Positions 1 to 11,092 are shown, numbered from the stretch's first letter. The stretch: DNA of 64,000 bases from Sphingomonas sediminicola (GCF_014489515.1 NZ_CP060782.1:310001-374000), one strand, 5' to 3'. Numbers and translations: made by a program. The notes: generated from the sequence alone by a model not told the origin.

Positions 1-814
1 CAAGCGCGCCCACAGGTCCGATCAGCCATGCGCCAAGGGCAAGAAGAGGCGCGTCTTGTCCACTTTCGAGGCCAAAAGGAAAGACGGCGACAAAGGCCAG
101 TTGCACGAAAAAATAAAGAAGCGCGACAGTGCCAATCGTCCCGAGCAGCGCCCGCGGAAGTGTGCGGTTCGGCTCCTTGGTCTCACCAGCCGTGACCGTG
201 GCATTTTCGAATCCAACGAATGCGTAGAAGACGATCAGGACGCCCGTTTCGACCTCGTTGACCGGCGGAAGTGGACCGGGCGTCGGCACCCCAGCGATTA
301 CGAGCGCTCCCAATGCCGCCAGCAGGAGAGGGACTGTCTTCAGCAAGGTCAGCCCGCCAAGCACTCGCATGGCCGAGCGGACGCCGGAAATGTTGATTGC
401 CGCGAAGCCGGCCACCAACGCCAACATCAGTCCGACCCGGATCGCTCCGCCATCGGCGCCCGTCCACCAGCGCGCGAAATAGGAGACGAGCACGTTTAGG
501 TTGGCCGCGAAGGCCGTCGCCCTCGCCACGTAATAGATCCACCCGAGCTCGAACCCGGCAAGTCTGCCGAACACGCGTCCGTAGGTCGCCGGTCCGCCGC
601 TCTCCGGGAAAGCTGCAACGGAACGAGAGAAGGGAACCGCGATCAGCAACGACGCGATGCCGACCAGCGGGAAAAGCCAGGGCGCGGACGTGCCGAAATC
701 CGCGGCCAAGGTCGCGGGGAGTGCGAAGATCGATGCTCCGATCGCGCCGTTGAATGCAAGCAGCAACGCCCCGCCGATACCGATCCGGCGCGGGAGACCG
801 TGCTTGTCGCTCAA
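1..814 (-). CDS. APC-family amino acid permease (3' end outside window)
   Basis: The visible part is the N-terminal ~271 residues of a polytopic inner-membrane transporter. The first membrane segment carries a glycine-rich stretch (GAIGASIFALP) typical of the APC superfamily. Further hydrophobic segments follow at roughly residues 40-60, 85-105, 120-140 and 155-175. The start is TTG at 814: its TTGA overlaps the stop of the upstream phzF-like gene, which implies translational coupling. It is the last visible gene of a four-gene minus-strand operon. Substrate cannot be told from sequence; amino acid or amine uptake is the family expectation. The C-terminus lies beyond position 1. Confidence 0.8.
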   Translation of the reverse strand, partial: MSDKHGLPRRIGIGGALLLAFNGAIGASIFALPATLAADFGTSAPWLFPLVGIASLLIAVPFSRSVAAFPESGGPATYGRVFGRLAGFELGWIYYVARATAFAANLNVLVSYFARWWTGADGGAIRVGLMLALVAGFAAINISGVRSAMRVLGGLTLLKTVPLLLAALGALVIAGVPTPGPLPPVNEVETGVLIVFYAFVGFENATVTAGETKEPNRTLPRALLGTIGTVALLYFFVQLAFVAVFPFGLESGQDAPLLALGAWLIGPVGAL

Positions 815-1594
815 AGCTGGAACGTACCCGCGATGATCGTGAAGCAACGTCCGCCGAGCGCCACACGGTCCCCTTGAGCCGGCAATGCAACACGCCTCTC
901 CGCACGCTCGCCTGCAGCGCGGTAAAGCTCTCGCGGCCTAGGCGCTCAGCCCAGTAGGGCACCAGCGCTCCATGTGCCGACCCAGTCACCGGGTCTTCGT
1001 CGATTCCGGCATAGGGAACGAAGACCCGGCTGGCGATGTCCTGCTCCTCGCCTCTCGCCGTAACCACGGCCATGCGACGGATCGTCTTCAGTTTCGCGAA
1101 GTCGGGCGAAACCGCCAGCACCTCCGCTTCACTTTCAACCTGGATGATGGCGCTGTCGTTGAATCCCGGAGATGCCAGCCAGACCGGCCTCGGACTAAGG
1201 CCAGCGCCTCGCAAAGCTCGGGCTCATCGACCTCGATCAACTGGGCCGCCGGAAGGTCCAGTTCGAGCAGGTCGCCATTGCGCGTCACGGTCAGGATTCC
1301 GGCCTGCGTGCTGAACCGCACCCGGTCCATGTGGATCAATATGTGGCCGGCCGCGAGCGTCGCATGTCCGCAGAGGGGTACTTCGACCGCAGGCGTGAAC
1401 CACCGCAGCTCGTAGTCGGCATCCTCGCCCTCGAACGGGACCGTGAAGGCCGTCTCCGCGAGATTATTCTCCGCCGCGATCGCCTGCATCACGTCGTCCG
1501 GAAGCCACCGATCGAGCGGCATCACACCCGCCGGATTCCCCGTCAGGGGCCTCTCGGCAAACGCGTCCACCTGGAAGAAGGGAGTTCCGGTCAT
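811..1594 (-). CDS. PhzF-family isomerase/epimerase-like protein (two 1-base breaks)
   Basis: The restored product is ~261 residues, the usual PhzF length. The N-terminal half has the family glutamate in NNLAETAF (about residue 47) and the G-N-P-A-G loop. The second half has DPVTGSAHG, the hallmark of the second lobe. PhzF proteins are diaminopimelate-epimerase-fold isomerases, mostly of unknown substrate. As printed the frame breaks near 1201 and near 871; one C added to each C run (plus strand) restores a continuous protein ending at 811. ATG 1594 overlaps the CDF transporter stop by ATGA. I treat the breaks as sequence errors, although a genuine double frameshift cannot be excluded. Confidence 0.8.
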
Positions 1595-2553
1595 GATGCC
1601 TTCTCCGTGATTTCGGACGGCAACATCGTTTCGCGGTCAGTGTGCCCTTCCGGATCGAGGTGGATCAGTATCTCTGTTGCAGGGAAGCGCGCCTGAAGCT
1701 CTTCCTCGATCCGATCCATCCGGTCGTGCGCATGCTGGACCGTCCAGTCGCCCGGCACCCAGACGTGGAATTGGGCGAAGTGATGCGTCCCGCTCGTGCG
1801 TGTGCGCAGGTCATGCAGTCCGGCAAGCTCGGGATATTCCTTCGCTGCCATCAGGAATCGCTCACGGATGTCTTCCGGCCACTCCCGGTCCATCAGCTGA
1901 TCGAGCGCATGGCTGGACGAAGTCCACGCTCCCCACAGCAACCAGAGTGCGATGAGCAGTCCGAAAACCGCGTCGGCGCCGGGCAATCCCGCGTATTGGT
2001 CGAGCACCAGCGCCGCGATCACCGAGATGTTGAGAAGAAGGTCCGAGGCGTAGTGAAGACGGTCGGTGGCGATCGCGACCGATCCGGTCCGCCTGACCAC
2101 ATGCCGCTGGTAGGCAATCAACGCGAGGGTGAAGCCAACCGCGACAATCGACACGGCGATCCCGAGCTCGGCGTCAGTCGTCTGTTCCCCGTTGATCAAC
2201 CGTTCGATGGATCGATAGCCGATGAACAGCGCGGAGAGAGTGATAAGAATGACCTGGACCAAAGCGGCGAGCGCTTCCGCCTTGCCGTGGCCGAAGCGGT
2301 GATCGGTGTCCGCGGGCTGCGCGGCAACGCGGACGCCGAGGAGCACGACCAGGCTTGCGAGGAGGTCCAGCCCGCTATCGGCCAGAGAGCCGAGCATGGC
2401 CATCGACGATGTTTCGACCGATGCCCAGGTCTTCAGCCCGATGAGAAGCACCGCCATGGTGATGCTCGCCATCGCGGCGCGCGCGGTTAGCGCAGAGCGC
2501 TCGTCGCCATGGGCATGATGATGGCCGTGATGGTGCTGATGCACTCCGCTCAC
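1591..2553 (-). CDS. Cation diffusion facilitator (Zn/Fe/Co efflux) transporter
   Basis: This is a 320-residue CDF (FieF/ZitB-type) exporter that moves divalent metal out of the cytoplasm in exchange for protons. The N-terminus is histidine-rich (HHHGHHHAHG). The transmembrane metal site is suggested by the DSGLD segment and the HYASD segment, which place acidic and histidine residues in two helices. A cytoplasmic C-terminal domain with HFAQFHVW and several acidic residues follows. I chose GTG 2553 because it overlaps the pdxH stop by GTGA; an upstream extension would run inside pdxH. Metal specificity is not determined. Confidence 0.9.
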   Translation of the reverse strand: MSGVHQHHHGHHHAHGDERSALTARAAMASITMAVLLIGLKTWASVETSSMAMLGSLADSGLDLLASLVVLLGVRVAAQPADTDHRFGHGKAEALAALVQVILITLSALFIGYRSIERLINGEQTTDAELGIAVSIVAVGFTLALIAYQRHVVRRTGSVAIATDRLHYASDLLLNISVIAALVLDQYAGLPGADAVFGLLIALWLLWGAWTSSSHALDQLMDREWPEDIRERFLMAAKEYPELAGLHDLRTRTSGTHHFAQFHVWVPGDWTVQHAHDRMDRIEEELQARFPATEILIHLDPEGHTDRETMLPSEITEKAS

Positions 2554-3131
2554 GGGTAGAGAAGCCCCTCGCGCCATCCGCCCGCGGCCGGCGTGAACAC
2601 GCGGCGCTCGTGAAGGCGGTGGGGCCGGTCGCTCCAGAACTCGAACGATTCGGGCTTCATCCGGAACCCACTCCATCGCGGTGGCCGTGGCACGGTATCG
2701 CCGTCGAAGCGGCGGCTCATTTCGTCAAAGCGCTTCTCAAACGTCTCTCGAGCGTCGAGCGGGCGGGACTGCCATGATGCCCAGGCGCCGAGCTGGGAAT
2801 CGCGGCCGCGGGTGGCGAAATATTCGTCGGCATCGGAATCGCTCACCGTCTCAACGGGGCCTTCGACACGCACCTGGCGGCGGAGCGACTTCCAGTGGAA
2901 CAGCAAGGCGGCGCGGGAATTCGCGGCCAGCTCGGCGCCCTTCCGGCTGTCGAGATTGGTGTAGAAAGTGAAGCCGTCAGGGCCATGCCCTTTCAGGAGG
3001 ACAATGCGAACGGACGGGCGGCCATCGGGTGTCGCAGTCGCCAGGGACATGGCTTCCGGGTCGTTCGGCTCGCTCGCCTGCGCCTCCGCAAACCAGTCGG
3101 AAAAAAGCTGGAATGGATCGCTGTCTGCCAC
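2550..3131 (-). CDS. pdxH: Pyridoxamine 5'-phosphate oxidase
   Basis: The enzyme oxidises pyridoxamine/pyridoxine 5'-phosphate to PLP with FMN in the cytoplasm. The 193-residue protein contains the FMN/substrate motifs of the family: RRQVRVEG in the middle, SQLGAWAS about two-thirds along, and the C-terminal block with RLHERR ending in LYP. It is the first gene of the pdxH-CDF-phzF-permease operon, in which all junctions are 4-base overlaps. dnaJ starts divergently 80 bases away, so the promoters of both lie in 3132-3210. Confidence 0.95.
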   Translation of the reverse strand: MADSDPFQLFSDWFAEAQASEPNDPEAMSLATATPDGRPSVRIVLLKGHGPDGFTFYTNLDSRKGAELAANSRAALLFHWKSLRRQVRVEGPVETVSDSDADEYFATRGRDSQLGAWASWQSRPLDARETFEKRFDEMSRRFDGDTVPRPPRWSGFRMKPESFEFWSDRPHRLHERRVFTPAAGGWREGLLYP

Positions 3132-3210
3132 GCTTCGGGCTTAGGCTTGGAGCAGCCTTTGCCGCAACCCATCTGGTAACGAGAGGTGTGTTACGGCATT
3201 GGAGCAGGTC

Positions 3211-4179
3211 ATGGACCTGTATCAAAGGCTGGGCGTGCAGCGCGGCGCGAGCGAAGCGGAGATCAAGAAGGCGTACCGCAGCCTCGCGAAACAGCTGCAT
3301 CCCGACCGCAACAAGGATAATCCGAACGCCGCCAAGCGCTTTGGCGAAGTGACCGCGGCCTACGACCTGCTGTCAGACAAGGACAAGCGCGCCCAATACG
3401 ACCGGGGCGAGATCGACGAAGACGGCAATCCCAAGATGCCGTTCGGCGCTGGCGGGTTTGGCGGCAGCGCGCGGCCGGGAGGTGGCGGCTTCGACGGATT
3501 CCAGGGCGGATTCGCGGGCGCCGAGACCGCCGACCTCAGCGATTTGTTTGAAGGGCTGTTCGGCGGAGGCGGCGCCCGGCGCGGGGGTGGCTTCGGCGGA
3601 TTTCGTCAGCGCGCCCGCGCGCCCCAGAAGGGTGCGGACATCGCCTACCGGCTTACCGTCTCATTCGTGGATGCGGCGACGCTCAGCCCACAGCGTATCA
3701 CCCTGGCCGACGGCAAGACGATCGACCTCAAGCTTCCCAACGGGGTCGAGGAGGGACGAAGATCCGCCTCGCCGGCAAGGGCGAGCAGGGCCGGGTGGCG
3801 CGGGCGACGGGCTGGTGACGATCTCGATCACATCGCATCCATTCTACAAGCGCGACGGGAACGATATCCGGCTGGACTTGCCGATCACGCTCAAGGAGGC
3901 TGTGCTGGGCGGAAAGGTCAAAGTGCCCACGCCGGATGGCCTGTGATGGTCACGATCCCCAAGGGCAGCACATCGGGCAAGGTGCTTCGCCTCAAGGGTC
4001 GCGGTTTCACAGGCAGGAACGGCAAGCGCGGCGACCAGCTCGTGGCGCTTGAAGTGGATCTACCTCCGGACGACGCCGAACTGCAGTCATTCGCCGAGAA
4101 GTGGGCGGCGGCGGCAACCCGCGCGCGAACCTCGGGTTTAGCCGCACTAGATGCAGGACCACTCACCGCTATCCCCTGA
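3211..4179 (+). CDS. DnaJ-class (CbpA-like) co-chaperone, three 1-base breaks
   Basis: An N-terminal J domain (residues 1-70) carries the HPD triad at 30-32, which stimulates DnaK ATPase. A Gly/Phe-rich linker follows (about 75-140), then the two C-terminal substrate-binding beta domains. No CxxCxGxG zinc fingers are present, so this is the CbpA/DjlA-like class and not canonical DnaJ. The frame is lost near 3754, 3791 and 3941; adding one base to each G or C run restores the family sequence, including [11 protein letters not shown] and PDGPVMV. The last ~15 codons before 4179 do not look conserved, so the exact 3' end is uncertain and overlaps the next gene. TTG 3199 is an alternative start. 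Confidence 0.8.
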   Translation: MDLYQRLGVQRGASEAEIKKAYRSLAKQLHPDRNKDNPNAAKRFGEVTAAYDLLSDKDKRAQYDRGEIDEDGNPKMPFGAGGFGGSARPGGGGFDGFQGGFAGAETADLSDLFEGLFGGGGARRGGGFGGFRQRARAPQKGADIAYRLTVSFVDAATLSPQRITLADGKTIDLKLPNGVEEGRRSASPARASRAGWRGRRAGDDLDHIASILQARRERYPAGLADHAQGGCAGRKGQSAHAGWPVMVTIPKGSTSGKVLRLKGRGFTGRNGKRGDQLVALEVDLPPDDAELQSFAEKWAAAATRARTSGLAALDAGPLTAIP

Positions 4180-5185
4180 GGAACGCCGCAAGCAGCTTGC
4201 GAGCATGAGCGCCGCCTTTGGGCGTGACGTCGCAGTCAAGCTTCAGCACCGCATCGACCCGTGGGAGGTCATCAAGCGGATTGGCGTTGGCGTCTATAAC
4301 GACGGCTTCATTCACGCCGGAAATCTCGCCTACCTGGCGTTGCTTGCGCTCTTCCCGTTCTTCATTGTCGCTGCTGCTCTCGCCAATCTGCTCGGCGCGT
4401 CCGAGAATGGCCGAAGGACCGTTATTTCGATCCTCGCGCAATTGCCGCCCAACGTAGCTGACGTTCTTCGCGAGCCGATCGCCGAAGTCCTATCGGCGCG
4501 GACGGGCCCGCTGCTCTGGATCGGCGCAATCATCGGCCTGTGGACCGTCGGAAGCTTCATCGAGACGATCCGCGACATCCTTCGCAGGGCCTACGGGGTG
4601 AAATATTGCGCGCCTTTCTGGGAGTACCGGCTCGCTTCGATGGCGATGATCGTCGGAGCGGTCTTTCTGCTGATGGTCTCGTTCAGCGTCAGCATCATCC
4701 TCAGCTCTGCGCAGCACGCCATCGAGCACTGGGTTCCGATCTTCCAGAACGTTGCGGACGCGATGACACTGTATCGCGTGGTCCCAGCGCTCGTCCTTTT
4801 CGCAAACGTATACCTGCTGTTCCTACTGTTGACGCCGTCGCGTTACCGGAAGGTGGGTTGCAAGAAATGGCCAGGCGCACTGCTCATCACTGCCTGGTGG
4901 CTTATTACCGCTGAGCTGCTGCCGGAGGTGATCGGACTTCTCGGCGGCTACGACCTCACTTACGGAAGCCTCGCCGGCGTAATGGTCGTCTTGATTTTCT
5001 TCTTCATGGTCGGGCTCGGCGTGGTTATGGGCGCGGAGCTCAACGCGGCGCTGGCGGAAGCTTCGCCGACGGCGCTAAAGGGCGAAGTCTATTCCGGTCC
5101 GTACAAGGACCAGCTCGAGGTCGAAGAGCCGCAACCCGGAGAGGATGTGGAGCTCGTACCGCAACCAGAGGGACCGCAGCTTTGA
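4151..5185 (+). CDS. YihY/BrkB family inner-membrane protein
   Basis: The 344-residue protein has about six membrane helices and the characteristic [19 protein letters not shown] segment near residue 55. The C-terminal third has the conserved [16 protein letters not shown] region before the last helix, and the cytoplasmic tail is acidic. The family was once annotated as ribonuclease BN; its actual role is unresolved, and transport or envelope functions have been suggested. The stop overlaps the TTG start of fabI. Confidence 0.88.
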   Translation: MQDHSPLSPEERRKQLASMSAAFGRDVAVKLQHRIDPWEVIKRIGVGVYNDGFIHAGNLAYLALLALFPFFIVAAALANLLGASENGRRTVISILAQLPPNVADVLREPIAEVLSARTGPLLWIGAIIGLWTVGSFIETIRDILRRAYGVKYCAPFWEYRLASMAMIVGAVFLLMVSFSVSIILSSAQHAIEHWVPIFQNVADAMTLYRVVPALVLFANVYLLFLLLTPSRYRKVGCKKWPGALLITAWWLITAELLPEVIGLLGGYDLTYGSLAGVMVVLIFFFMVGLGVVMGAELNAALAEASPTALKGEVYSGPYKDQLEVEEPQPGEDVELVPQPEGPQL

Positions 5186-5985
5186 GTAAACTCATGCAGG
5201 GCAAAAAGGGCCTGATCATGGGCCTGGCCAACGACCGTTCGCTGGCCTGGGGCATTGCGCGCGCACTCAGCGAGCAGGGCGCGGAGCTGGCCTTTTCCTA
5301 TCAGGGCGAAGCGCTCGAGAAGCGTGTCCGGCCGTTGGCGCAGGAGCTCGGGTCCGAGCTTCTGATCGACTGCGACGTGTCGGACATGAAGGCGCTCGAC
5401 AAGGCGTTCGCGGAACTGAAGTCGAAGTGGGAGACGCTCGACTTCGTCGTTCACGCCATCGGCTTCTCTGACAAGAACGAGCTTCGCGGGAAATTCGTCG
5501 ACACGACAATCGATAACTTCCTGCTGACCATGAACATATCGGTCTACAGCTTCATCGCGGTCGCGCAGCGCGCGCGGGCGATGATGAACCCGGGCGGTTC
5601 GATCCTGACCCTCAGCTATTACGGCGCCGAGAAGGTCATCCCGCACTACAACGTCATGGGCGTGGCCAAGGCGGGCCTTGAGACCAGCGTCAAATATCTC
5701 GCTGCCGACCTGGGCCCAGAAGGCATTCGCGTGAACGCAATCTCCGCCGGTCCGATCAAGACGCTCGCGGCAAGCGGCATCGGAGACTTCCGCTACATCA
5801 TGAAGTGGAACGAATATAATGCGCCGCTGCGCCGCAACGTGACGATCGAGGATGTCGGCGGGGCGGGGCTCTACCTGCTTTCGGATCTCGCAAGCGGGGT
5901 TACGGGCGAGGTCCACCATGTCGACGCCGGCTACAACGTCGTCGGTATGAAGGCCGAGGACGCGCCCGACATCGCGACGGTGTGA
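5182..5985 (+). CDS. fabI: Enoyl-[acyl-carrier-protein] reductase (NADH)
   Basis: FabI catalyses the last step of each fatty-acid elongation cycle. The 267-residue protein has the FabI-type nucleotide-binding start (GLANDRSLAWGIA) and the catalytic Tyr-x6-Lys at Tyr156/Lys163 (YNVMGVAK). The SAGPIKTLAASGI segment forms the substrate-binding loop that closes over FabI inhibitors. TTG 5182 overlaps the previous stop (TTGA) and gives the usual N-terminus; ATG 5194 is the alternative. Acylphosphatase follows with a one-base overlap. Confidence 0.96.
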   Translation: MSKLMQGKKGLIMGLANDRSLAWGIARALSEQGAELAFSYQGEALEKRVRPLAQELGSELLIDCDVSDMKALDKAFAELKSKWETLDFVVHAIGFSDKNELRGKFVDTTIDNFLLTMNISVYSFIAVAQRARAMMNPGGSILTLSYYGAEKVIPHYNVMGVAKAGLETSVKYLAADLGPEGIRVNAISAGPIKTLAASGIGDFRYIMKWNEYNAPLRRNVTIEDVGGAGLYLLSDLASGVTGEVHHVDAGYNVVGMKAEDAPDIATV

Positions 5986-6260
5986 TGGGCATTATCGCTC
6001 GCCACGTTGACGTGAGCGGTCGGGTGCAAGGGGTGTTCTTCCGCGCGTGGACCGAGGAGCAGGCGGAGCGGCTGAAGGTTCGGGGCTGGATTCGCAATTG
6101 TCCCGACGGTTCGGTCGAGGCTCATCTCGAGGGTGACGAAAGCGCCGTGAACTGGCTGATCGACCTGATCGGCGACGGCCCGCCGAGCGCTCGTGTCGCC
6201 AACGTCCGGGTCAGCGACGCGGCGGTCGCTGGACTGACCAGCTTCGAGGTGCGCGGCTAG
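5985..6260 (+). CDS. acyP: Acylphosphatase
   Basis: This 91-residue cytosolic enzyme hydrolyses acyl phosphates. The catalytic arginine is Arg20 in GVFFRAW and the asparagine is Asn38 in WIRNCPDG, both in the standard GRVQGVFFR context. ATG 5985 shares its A with the fabI stop, indicating coupling. The gene ends head-to-head with purA, overlapping it by four bases (6257-6260). Confidence 0.95.
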   Translation: MGIIARHVDVSGRVQGVFFRAWTEEQAERLKVRGWIRNCPDGSVEAHLEGDESAVNWLIDLIGDGPPSARVANVRVSDAAVAGLTSFEVRG

Positions 6261-7545
6261 CCCGCGAATGGGTCACGGACGAGGATCGTGTCGTCGCGCT
6301 CGGGGCTGGTCGAAACCAGCGCCACCGGGCAGCGGATCAGCTCCTCGATGCGGCGGACATATTTGATCGCGCGCGCCGGCAGATCGGCCCAGCTGCGAGC
6401 GCCGCGCGTCGATCCGGGCCAGCCTTCGATCTCCTCATATTGCGGAACTACTCGCGCCTGGTCCTGAGCGTGCGGCGGGAGGTAATCGAACGTCTGTCCG
6501 TCAATCGTGTAGCCGATGCAGATCTTCACTTTTTCGAAGCCGTCCAGGACGTCGAGCTTCGTCAGCGCGACCCCGGTCACGCCGCTGACAGCGACCGACT
6601 GGCGGACGAGCACTGCGTCGAACCATCCGCAGCGGCGGCGGCGACCAGTGACCGTGCCGAACTCGTGCCCGCGCTCGCCGAGCCGCTGGCCGATCTCGTC
6701 GTCGAGTTCGGTCGGGAAGGGCCGGAGCCCACGCGGGTCGTGTAGGCCTTGGTGATGCCCAGCACGAAACCGGCCGCTGACGGACCCATGCCCGTTCCGG
6801 GACCGGTCGCGCCTGAAACGGTGTTGGACGAGGTTACGAACGGATAGGTGCCGTGATCGACGTCTAGAAGAACGCCCTGCGCGCCTTCGAACAGTATGCG
6901 CCGGCCGCGGCGCTGCGCAGCGTCGAGGTCGCGCCAGACGGGTTTCGCGAACGGCAGGACGAAGTCGGCGATCTCCGCGAGGTCGTTGCGCAGGCGCTCG
7001 CGGTCAACCGGCGGCTCGCCGAAACCAGCGCGCAACGCGTCATGATGGGCGCAGAGGCGGTCGAGTAGCGGCTCCAGCTCGCCGAGATGGGCGAGGTCGC
7101 AAACCCGGATCGCCCGGCGACCGACCTTGTCCTCATAGGCAGGACCGATGCCACGGCGGGTTGTTCCGATCTTGCCAGCGCCGCTCGCATCTTCGCGCAA
7201 AGCGTCGAGGTCGCGGTGGATCGGGAGAATAAGAGGGCAGGTCTCCGCCAGCATCAGGATTTCCGGCGTGACCTTCACGCCCTGTTCCCGGATGCGCTCG
7301 ACCTCTGCCTTCAACGCCCAGGGGTCGAGGACCACGCCATTTCCGATCACAGAAGGGGTGCCGGTCACGATTCCGGACGGCAGCAACGACAGCTTGAACG
7401 TCTCTCCGTTCACGACGAGCGTGTGGCCGGCGTTGTGGCCGCCCTGGAAGCGGACCACCATGTCGGCCCGGCTCGCGAGCCAGTCGACGATCTTTCCCTT
7501 GCCCTCGTCGCCCCATTGCGCGCCGATGACCGTTACGTTGCCCAA
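6257..7545 (-). CDS. purA: Adenylosuccinate synthetase (one 1-base break)
   Basis: PurA condenses IMP and aspartate using GTP, the first committed step to AMP. The signature [10 protein letters not shown] starts at about residue 8, followed by GHNAGHTL and the [14 protein letters not shown] loop. The C-terminal [10 protein letters not shown] block supplies the aspartate/guanine contacts. The restored length is 429 residues, which is normal. The frame is lost near 6720 (plus-strand run GGGAAGGGCC); one extra G rejoins it. TTG 7545 is used because it gives the family N-terminus ([10 protein letters not shown]) and follows an AAGGGA ribosome-binding site by five bases. As an essential gene, a true frameshift is unlikely. 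Confidence 0.93.
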
Positions 7546-7660
7546 TTCGAATCCCTTTGTGTGGAGGCACGGCGCTCCTAGGGGGCCGGGGCGCAAGCGT
7601 CCAGTTTCGGGCGTTTGGAACGCCTGCGCCCGGGGCCGTTCGGCATGCAGAGGTCTGCGC

Positions 7661-8364
7661 ATGAAGCCGATGACCGAACAGCATCTGGCGATTTACCGTC
7701 GACATATGGTCGAGATCGTCGACATGCATTTCGACTTGTCGCGTGAGGAGATTGGAAAAGATCACCTCGATCCCGAGCTTCGTCGCGCTCTGATGGATGT
7801 CCCGCGCCACTTATTCGTTCCCCAGAGCCTGATGCTGATGGCCTATCAGGACACGCCGCTCCCGATCGGCTTCGACAAGACGATCTCGCAGCCGTTCATC
7901 GGCGCGCTAATGATTGACCTGCTGGGCGTCGAGCGAGGGACCCGGGTGCTCGAAGTGGGAACGGGCTTCGGTTACCAGGCCGCGGTCATGGCCGAGATGG
8001 GCGCTGAGATGTTCAGCGTCGAAGTCGTCGAAGAGTTCGCCGACGGCGCGAAGGCGAGGTTTGAGTTGCTCGGGTACGATATCGAGGTGCGCGTCGGCGA
8101 CGGAACGCGCGGCTGGCCCGAACATGCGCCCTTCGATCGCATTCTCGTCACGGCCGCCGCGGAAGAACCGCCTCCCGCGTTGATCGAGCAGCTTGAACCC
8201 GGCGGTCGAATGGTCATCCCGATCGGGGGAGGGAAATCCAGCAGCTCAGCGTCATCGACAAGACCGGCAGCGGCGAGATCCGGACGCGCGAAATCATGCC
8301 CGTCCGGTTCACCGAGCTAGAGACCTCGTCGAGCGGACCTCAGAAGGTCAGCGGCACGACCTGA
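7661..8364 (+). CDS. pcm: Protein-L-isoaspartate O-methyltransferase (one 1-base break)
   Basis: The enzyme methylates isoaspartyl residues in damaged proteins using S-adenosylmethionine. SAM motif I is seen as [11 protein letters not shown] and motif post-I as FSVEVVEE; the [10 protein letters not shown] segment upstream is also family-typical. The restored product is 234 residues. The frame breaks near 8232 in a GGGGGAGGG run; one G restores IQQLSVIDK and the normal C-terminus. The restored 3' end overlaps serA by 25 bases in convergent orientation. ATG 7670 is an alternative start. Confidence 0.87.
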
Positions 8365-9929
8365 CGGACGCCTGGAAGCTTCCGAAGCTCTTCGGTCAGT
8401 TCGGGCGTGATCGGGTCGTCGACCGCCACCAGCGCGACTGCCTCTCCACCGGCCTTGCGCCGGCCGAGGTTGAAGGTCGCAATGTTGACGCCTGCCTTGC
8501 CCAACGTCGTTCCGAGCGAGCCGATGAAGCCCGGCGCGTCGGTGTTGACGATGTAGATCATCCGCGGGGTCAGGTCGGCCTCGACTGCGACACCGAAAAT
8601 GTCGACCAGACGCGCAGCGCGGTTGCCGAACAGGGTGCCGGCAACACGCTTGTCGCCCTCGGCTGTGCCGACCGTCACGGCGACGAGGGTATGATAATCC
8701 ACCTCTCGCTCGTGGCGGACTTCCTTGACGTCGAGTCCGCGCTCCTTTGCGTAGACCGGAGCGTTCACCATGTTCACCGTGTCGGAATAGGTGCCCATCA
8801 GGCCCGCCAGCACCGCACCGGTGATCGGCTTCATGTTGAGCTCTGCGGCTGCGCCCTCAACCTCGACCGCGACCGACCGGATGTCCGCTCCCGCGACTTG
8901 TCCGACGAGGCGTCCGAGCTTCTCCGCCAACGCCATGTAGGGTTTCAGCCGCGGCGCTTCCTCGGCCGACAGCGAGGGCATGTTCACCGCATTGGTGATC
9001 CCGCCGAGAAGCAGGAAGTCCGCCATCTGTTCCGCGACTTGGATCGCGACGTTCACCTGAGCCTCGTTGGTCGAGGCACCGAGATGCGGCGTGCAGATCA
9101 GGTTGGGCGTCCCGAACAGCGGGTTTTCTTTCGCCGGTTCCTGCATGAACACGTCAAGCGCCGCTCCGGCGATATGCCCGCTCTCGAGACCTTCCTTGAG
9201 CGCCGCTTCGTCGATGAGGCCGCCGCGCGCGCAATTGACGATGCGTACGCCCGGCTTGGTCTTCGCCAGCGCCTCTCGCGACAGGATGCCGCGCGTTTGA
9301 TCGGTCAGCGGGGTGTGCAGCGAGATGAAGTCGGCGCGACGCAGAAGCTCATCGAGTTCGACCTTGTCCACGCCGAGTTCGAGAGCGCGTTCAGGCGAAA
9401 GGAAGGGATCGTAGGCTACCACCTTCATCTTCAGCCCGTGGGCCCGGTCGGCGACGATCGAGCCGATATTGCCGCAGCCGATCAGGCCCAGGGTCTTGCC
9501 GCTGAGCTCTACACCCATGAAGCGGTTCTTCTCCCACTTGCCGGCTTGCGTGGACTGGTCCGCAGCGGGGATTTCACGGGCCAACGCGAACAGCATTGCG
9601 ATGGCATGCTCGGCGGTCGTGATCGAATTGCCGAAGGGCGTGTTCATTACGACGATGCCGCGAGCCGTTGCGGCCGGAACGTCAATCGTGTCGACGCCGA
9701 TACCCGCCCGGCCGATGACCTTCAGTCGCGGGATCGCCGCATCCATCGCCTCGGCATTGACCCTGGTCGAGCTGCGGACGGCAAGGCCGTCATAGTCGCC
9801 GATGATCGCCTTGAACTCTTCCGGCGTGAGACCTGGCTTTTCGTCCACCTGGATGCCGCGCTCGCGGAAGATCGCCGCCGCGCGCGGGTCCATTTTGTCT
9901 GAAATCAGTACGCGCACTTGCTCGCTCAC
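8340..9929 (-). CDS. serA: D-3-phosphoglycerate dehydrogenase (long form with ACT domain)
   Basis: SerA oxidises 3-phosphoglycerate to 3-phosphohydroxypyruvate, entering serine synthesis. The 529-residue protein has the split substrate domain, the Rossmann motif [10 protein letters not shown], the catalytic Arg in NCARGGLID and the catalytic His in TPHLGAS. An allosteric substrate-binding domain (about 330-450) and a C-terminal ACT domain (about 455-529) follow, the arrangement of the type-1 enzyme with serine feedback control. GTG 9929 overlaps the serC stop (GTGA), so serC and serA are co-translated. Confidence 0.95.
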   Translation of the reverse strand: MSEQVRVLISDKMDPRAAAIFRERGIQVDEKPGLTPEEFKAIIGDYDGLAVRSSTRVNAEAMDAAIPRLKVIGRAGIGVDTIDVPAATARGIVVMNTPFGNSITTAEHAIAMLFALAREIPAADQSTQAGKWEKNRFMGVELSGKTLGLIGCGNIGSIVADRAHGLKMKVVAYDPFLSPERALELGVDKVELDELLRRADFISLHTPLTDQTRGILSREALAKTKPGVRIVNCARGGLIDEAALKEGLESGHIAGAALDVFMQEPAKENPLFGTPNLICTPHLGASTNEAQVNVAIQVAEQMADFLLLGGITNAVNMPSLSAEEAPRLKPYMALAEKLGRLVGQVAGADIRSVAVEVEGAAAELNMKPITGAVLAGLMGTYSDTVNMVNAPVYAKERGLDVKEVRHEREVDYHTLVAVTVGTAEGDKRVAGTLFGNRAARLVDIFGVAVEADLTPRMIYIVNTDAPGFIGSLGTTLGKAGVNIATFNLGRRKAGGEAVALVAVDDPITPELTEELRKLPGVRQVVPLTF

Positions 9930-11092
9930 GCCGTCGCCTCCCAAGCCCAATCGAGCCAGGGCCCGAGCTTCTCTATGTCTCCAGTGTCGACGGTGGCTCC
10001 GCACCAGATGCGGATACCGGGCGGCGCATCGCGGTAGGCGCCTATGTCGTAGGCGGCGTCCTCCACCTCGAGCAGCTTCACGATCGCCTTCTGGCGCGCC
10101 TTGTTCGCTTCCTCGTCGGCGCGATCTGCGAACTGGAGGCAGACGGAGGTGTTCGACCTGATTGCCGGGTCGCCTGTTAGATGCTGGATCCAGTCTGACG
10201 CCGCGACCCAGCGGTCGAGCGCTCCGGCGTTCGCATCTGCCCGGGCGATCAGCGCGTCGAGACCGCCGACCCGCTCCGCCCAATCCAGCGCAACGAGCCA
10301 GTCCTCGACCGCGAGCATCGAAGGTGTGTTGATGGTCTCGCCCTTGAACACGCCTTCGATAAGCGCGCCGCCTTTGGTCAGGCGGAAGATCTTGGGAAGT
10401 GGCCGGTTCGTCTGGGCTTGCTTAAGCCGCTCGACTGCGCGCGGGCTGAGGACGAGCATGCCGTGCCCGCCTTCACCGCCGAGCGCCTTTTGCCAGCTGA
10501 AGGTGCCGACATCGATCTTCGGCCAGTCGATACGCTGGGCAAATGCGGCCGAGGTCGCATCGCAGATGGTAAGGCCGGTGCGGTCTTCGGCGATCCAGTC
10601 GGCGTTCGGCACCCGGACGCCGCTGGTCGTCCCGTTCCACGTAAAGACCACGTCGCTCGCCGGATCGATGCCGCCCAACTCGGCAATCTGTCCGTAATCG
10701 GCGGTGCGGACCTCTGCTTTCAGCTTCAGTTGCTTGGAGACATCCGTCACCCAGCCAGCGCCGAAGCTTTCCCATGCGAGCATGGTGACCGGCTTCGGTC
10801 CAAGAAGCGCCCACAGCGCCATTTCGACCGCACCGGTATCCGACGCCGGAACGATGCCGAGCCGATAGTCGGCCGGCAGCTGAAGCAGCGCCTTGGTGCG
10901 CTCGATGGTTTCCTGCAGCCGCGCTTTGCCGAGCGCCGACCGGTGCGACCGTCCGAGTGATCTTGTGTCGATGCGACTTGGGGACCAGCCTGGCGGCTTG
11001 GCGCAGGGGCCCGACGAGAAATGCGGGCGAGCCGGTAGAGTAGCGGGTTTCGGCCGGCGCAACGTCGCGCCTGCCGCTGTCGTATCAGTCAA
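9926..11092 (-). CDS. serC: Phosphoserine aminotransferase (alphaproteobacterial type)
   Basis: SerC transaminates 3-phosphohydroxypyruvate to phosphoserine, the second step of serine synthesis. The 388-residue protein has the PLP lysine in [14 protein letters not shown], the FTWNGTTSG phosphate-binding segment and the [12 protein letters not shown]-terminal block. I chose TTG 11092 because it sits seven bases after a GAGGAG ribosome-binding site and gives the family N-terminus. That site is inside a hairpin (see the leader entry), suggesting control of translation initiation. Confidence 0.92.
   Translation of the reverse strand: MTDTTAAGATLRRPKPATLPARPHFSSGPCAKPPGWSPSRIDTRSLGRSHRSALGKARLQETIERTKALLQLPADYRLGIVPASDTGAVEMALWALLGPKPVTMLAWESFGAGWVTDVSKQLKLKAEVRTADYGQIAELGGIDPASDVVFTWNGTTSGVRVPNADWIAEDRTGLTICDATSAAFAQRIDWPKIDVGTFSWQKALGGEGGHGMLVLSPRAVERLKQAQTNRPLPKIFRLTKGGALIEGVFKGETINTPSMLAVEDWLVALDWAERVGGLDALIARADANAGALDRWVAASDWIQHLTGDPAIRSNTSVCLQFADRADEEANKARQKAIVKLLEVEDAAYDIGAYRDAPPGIRIWCGATVDTGDIEKLGPWLDWAWEATA

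Noticed and set aside
811..1594. phzF-like gene as a pseudogene
   Set aside because: Both breaks are one-base losses in C runs, like those in purA and pcm, so an assembly error is the better explanation.
8193..9902. A 569-codon plus-strand frame across serA
   Set aside because: It is antisense to a fully conserved serA, has Asp/Arg/His-rich composition typical of GC-rich shadow frames, and matches no family.
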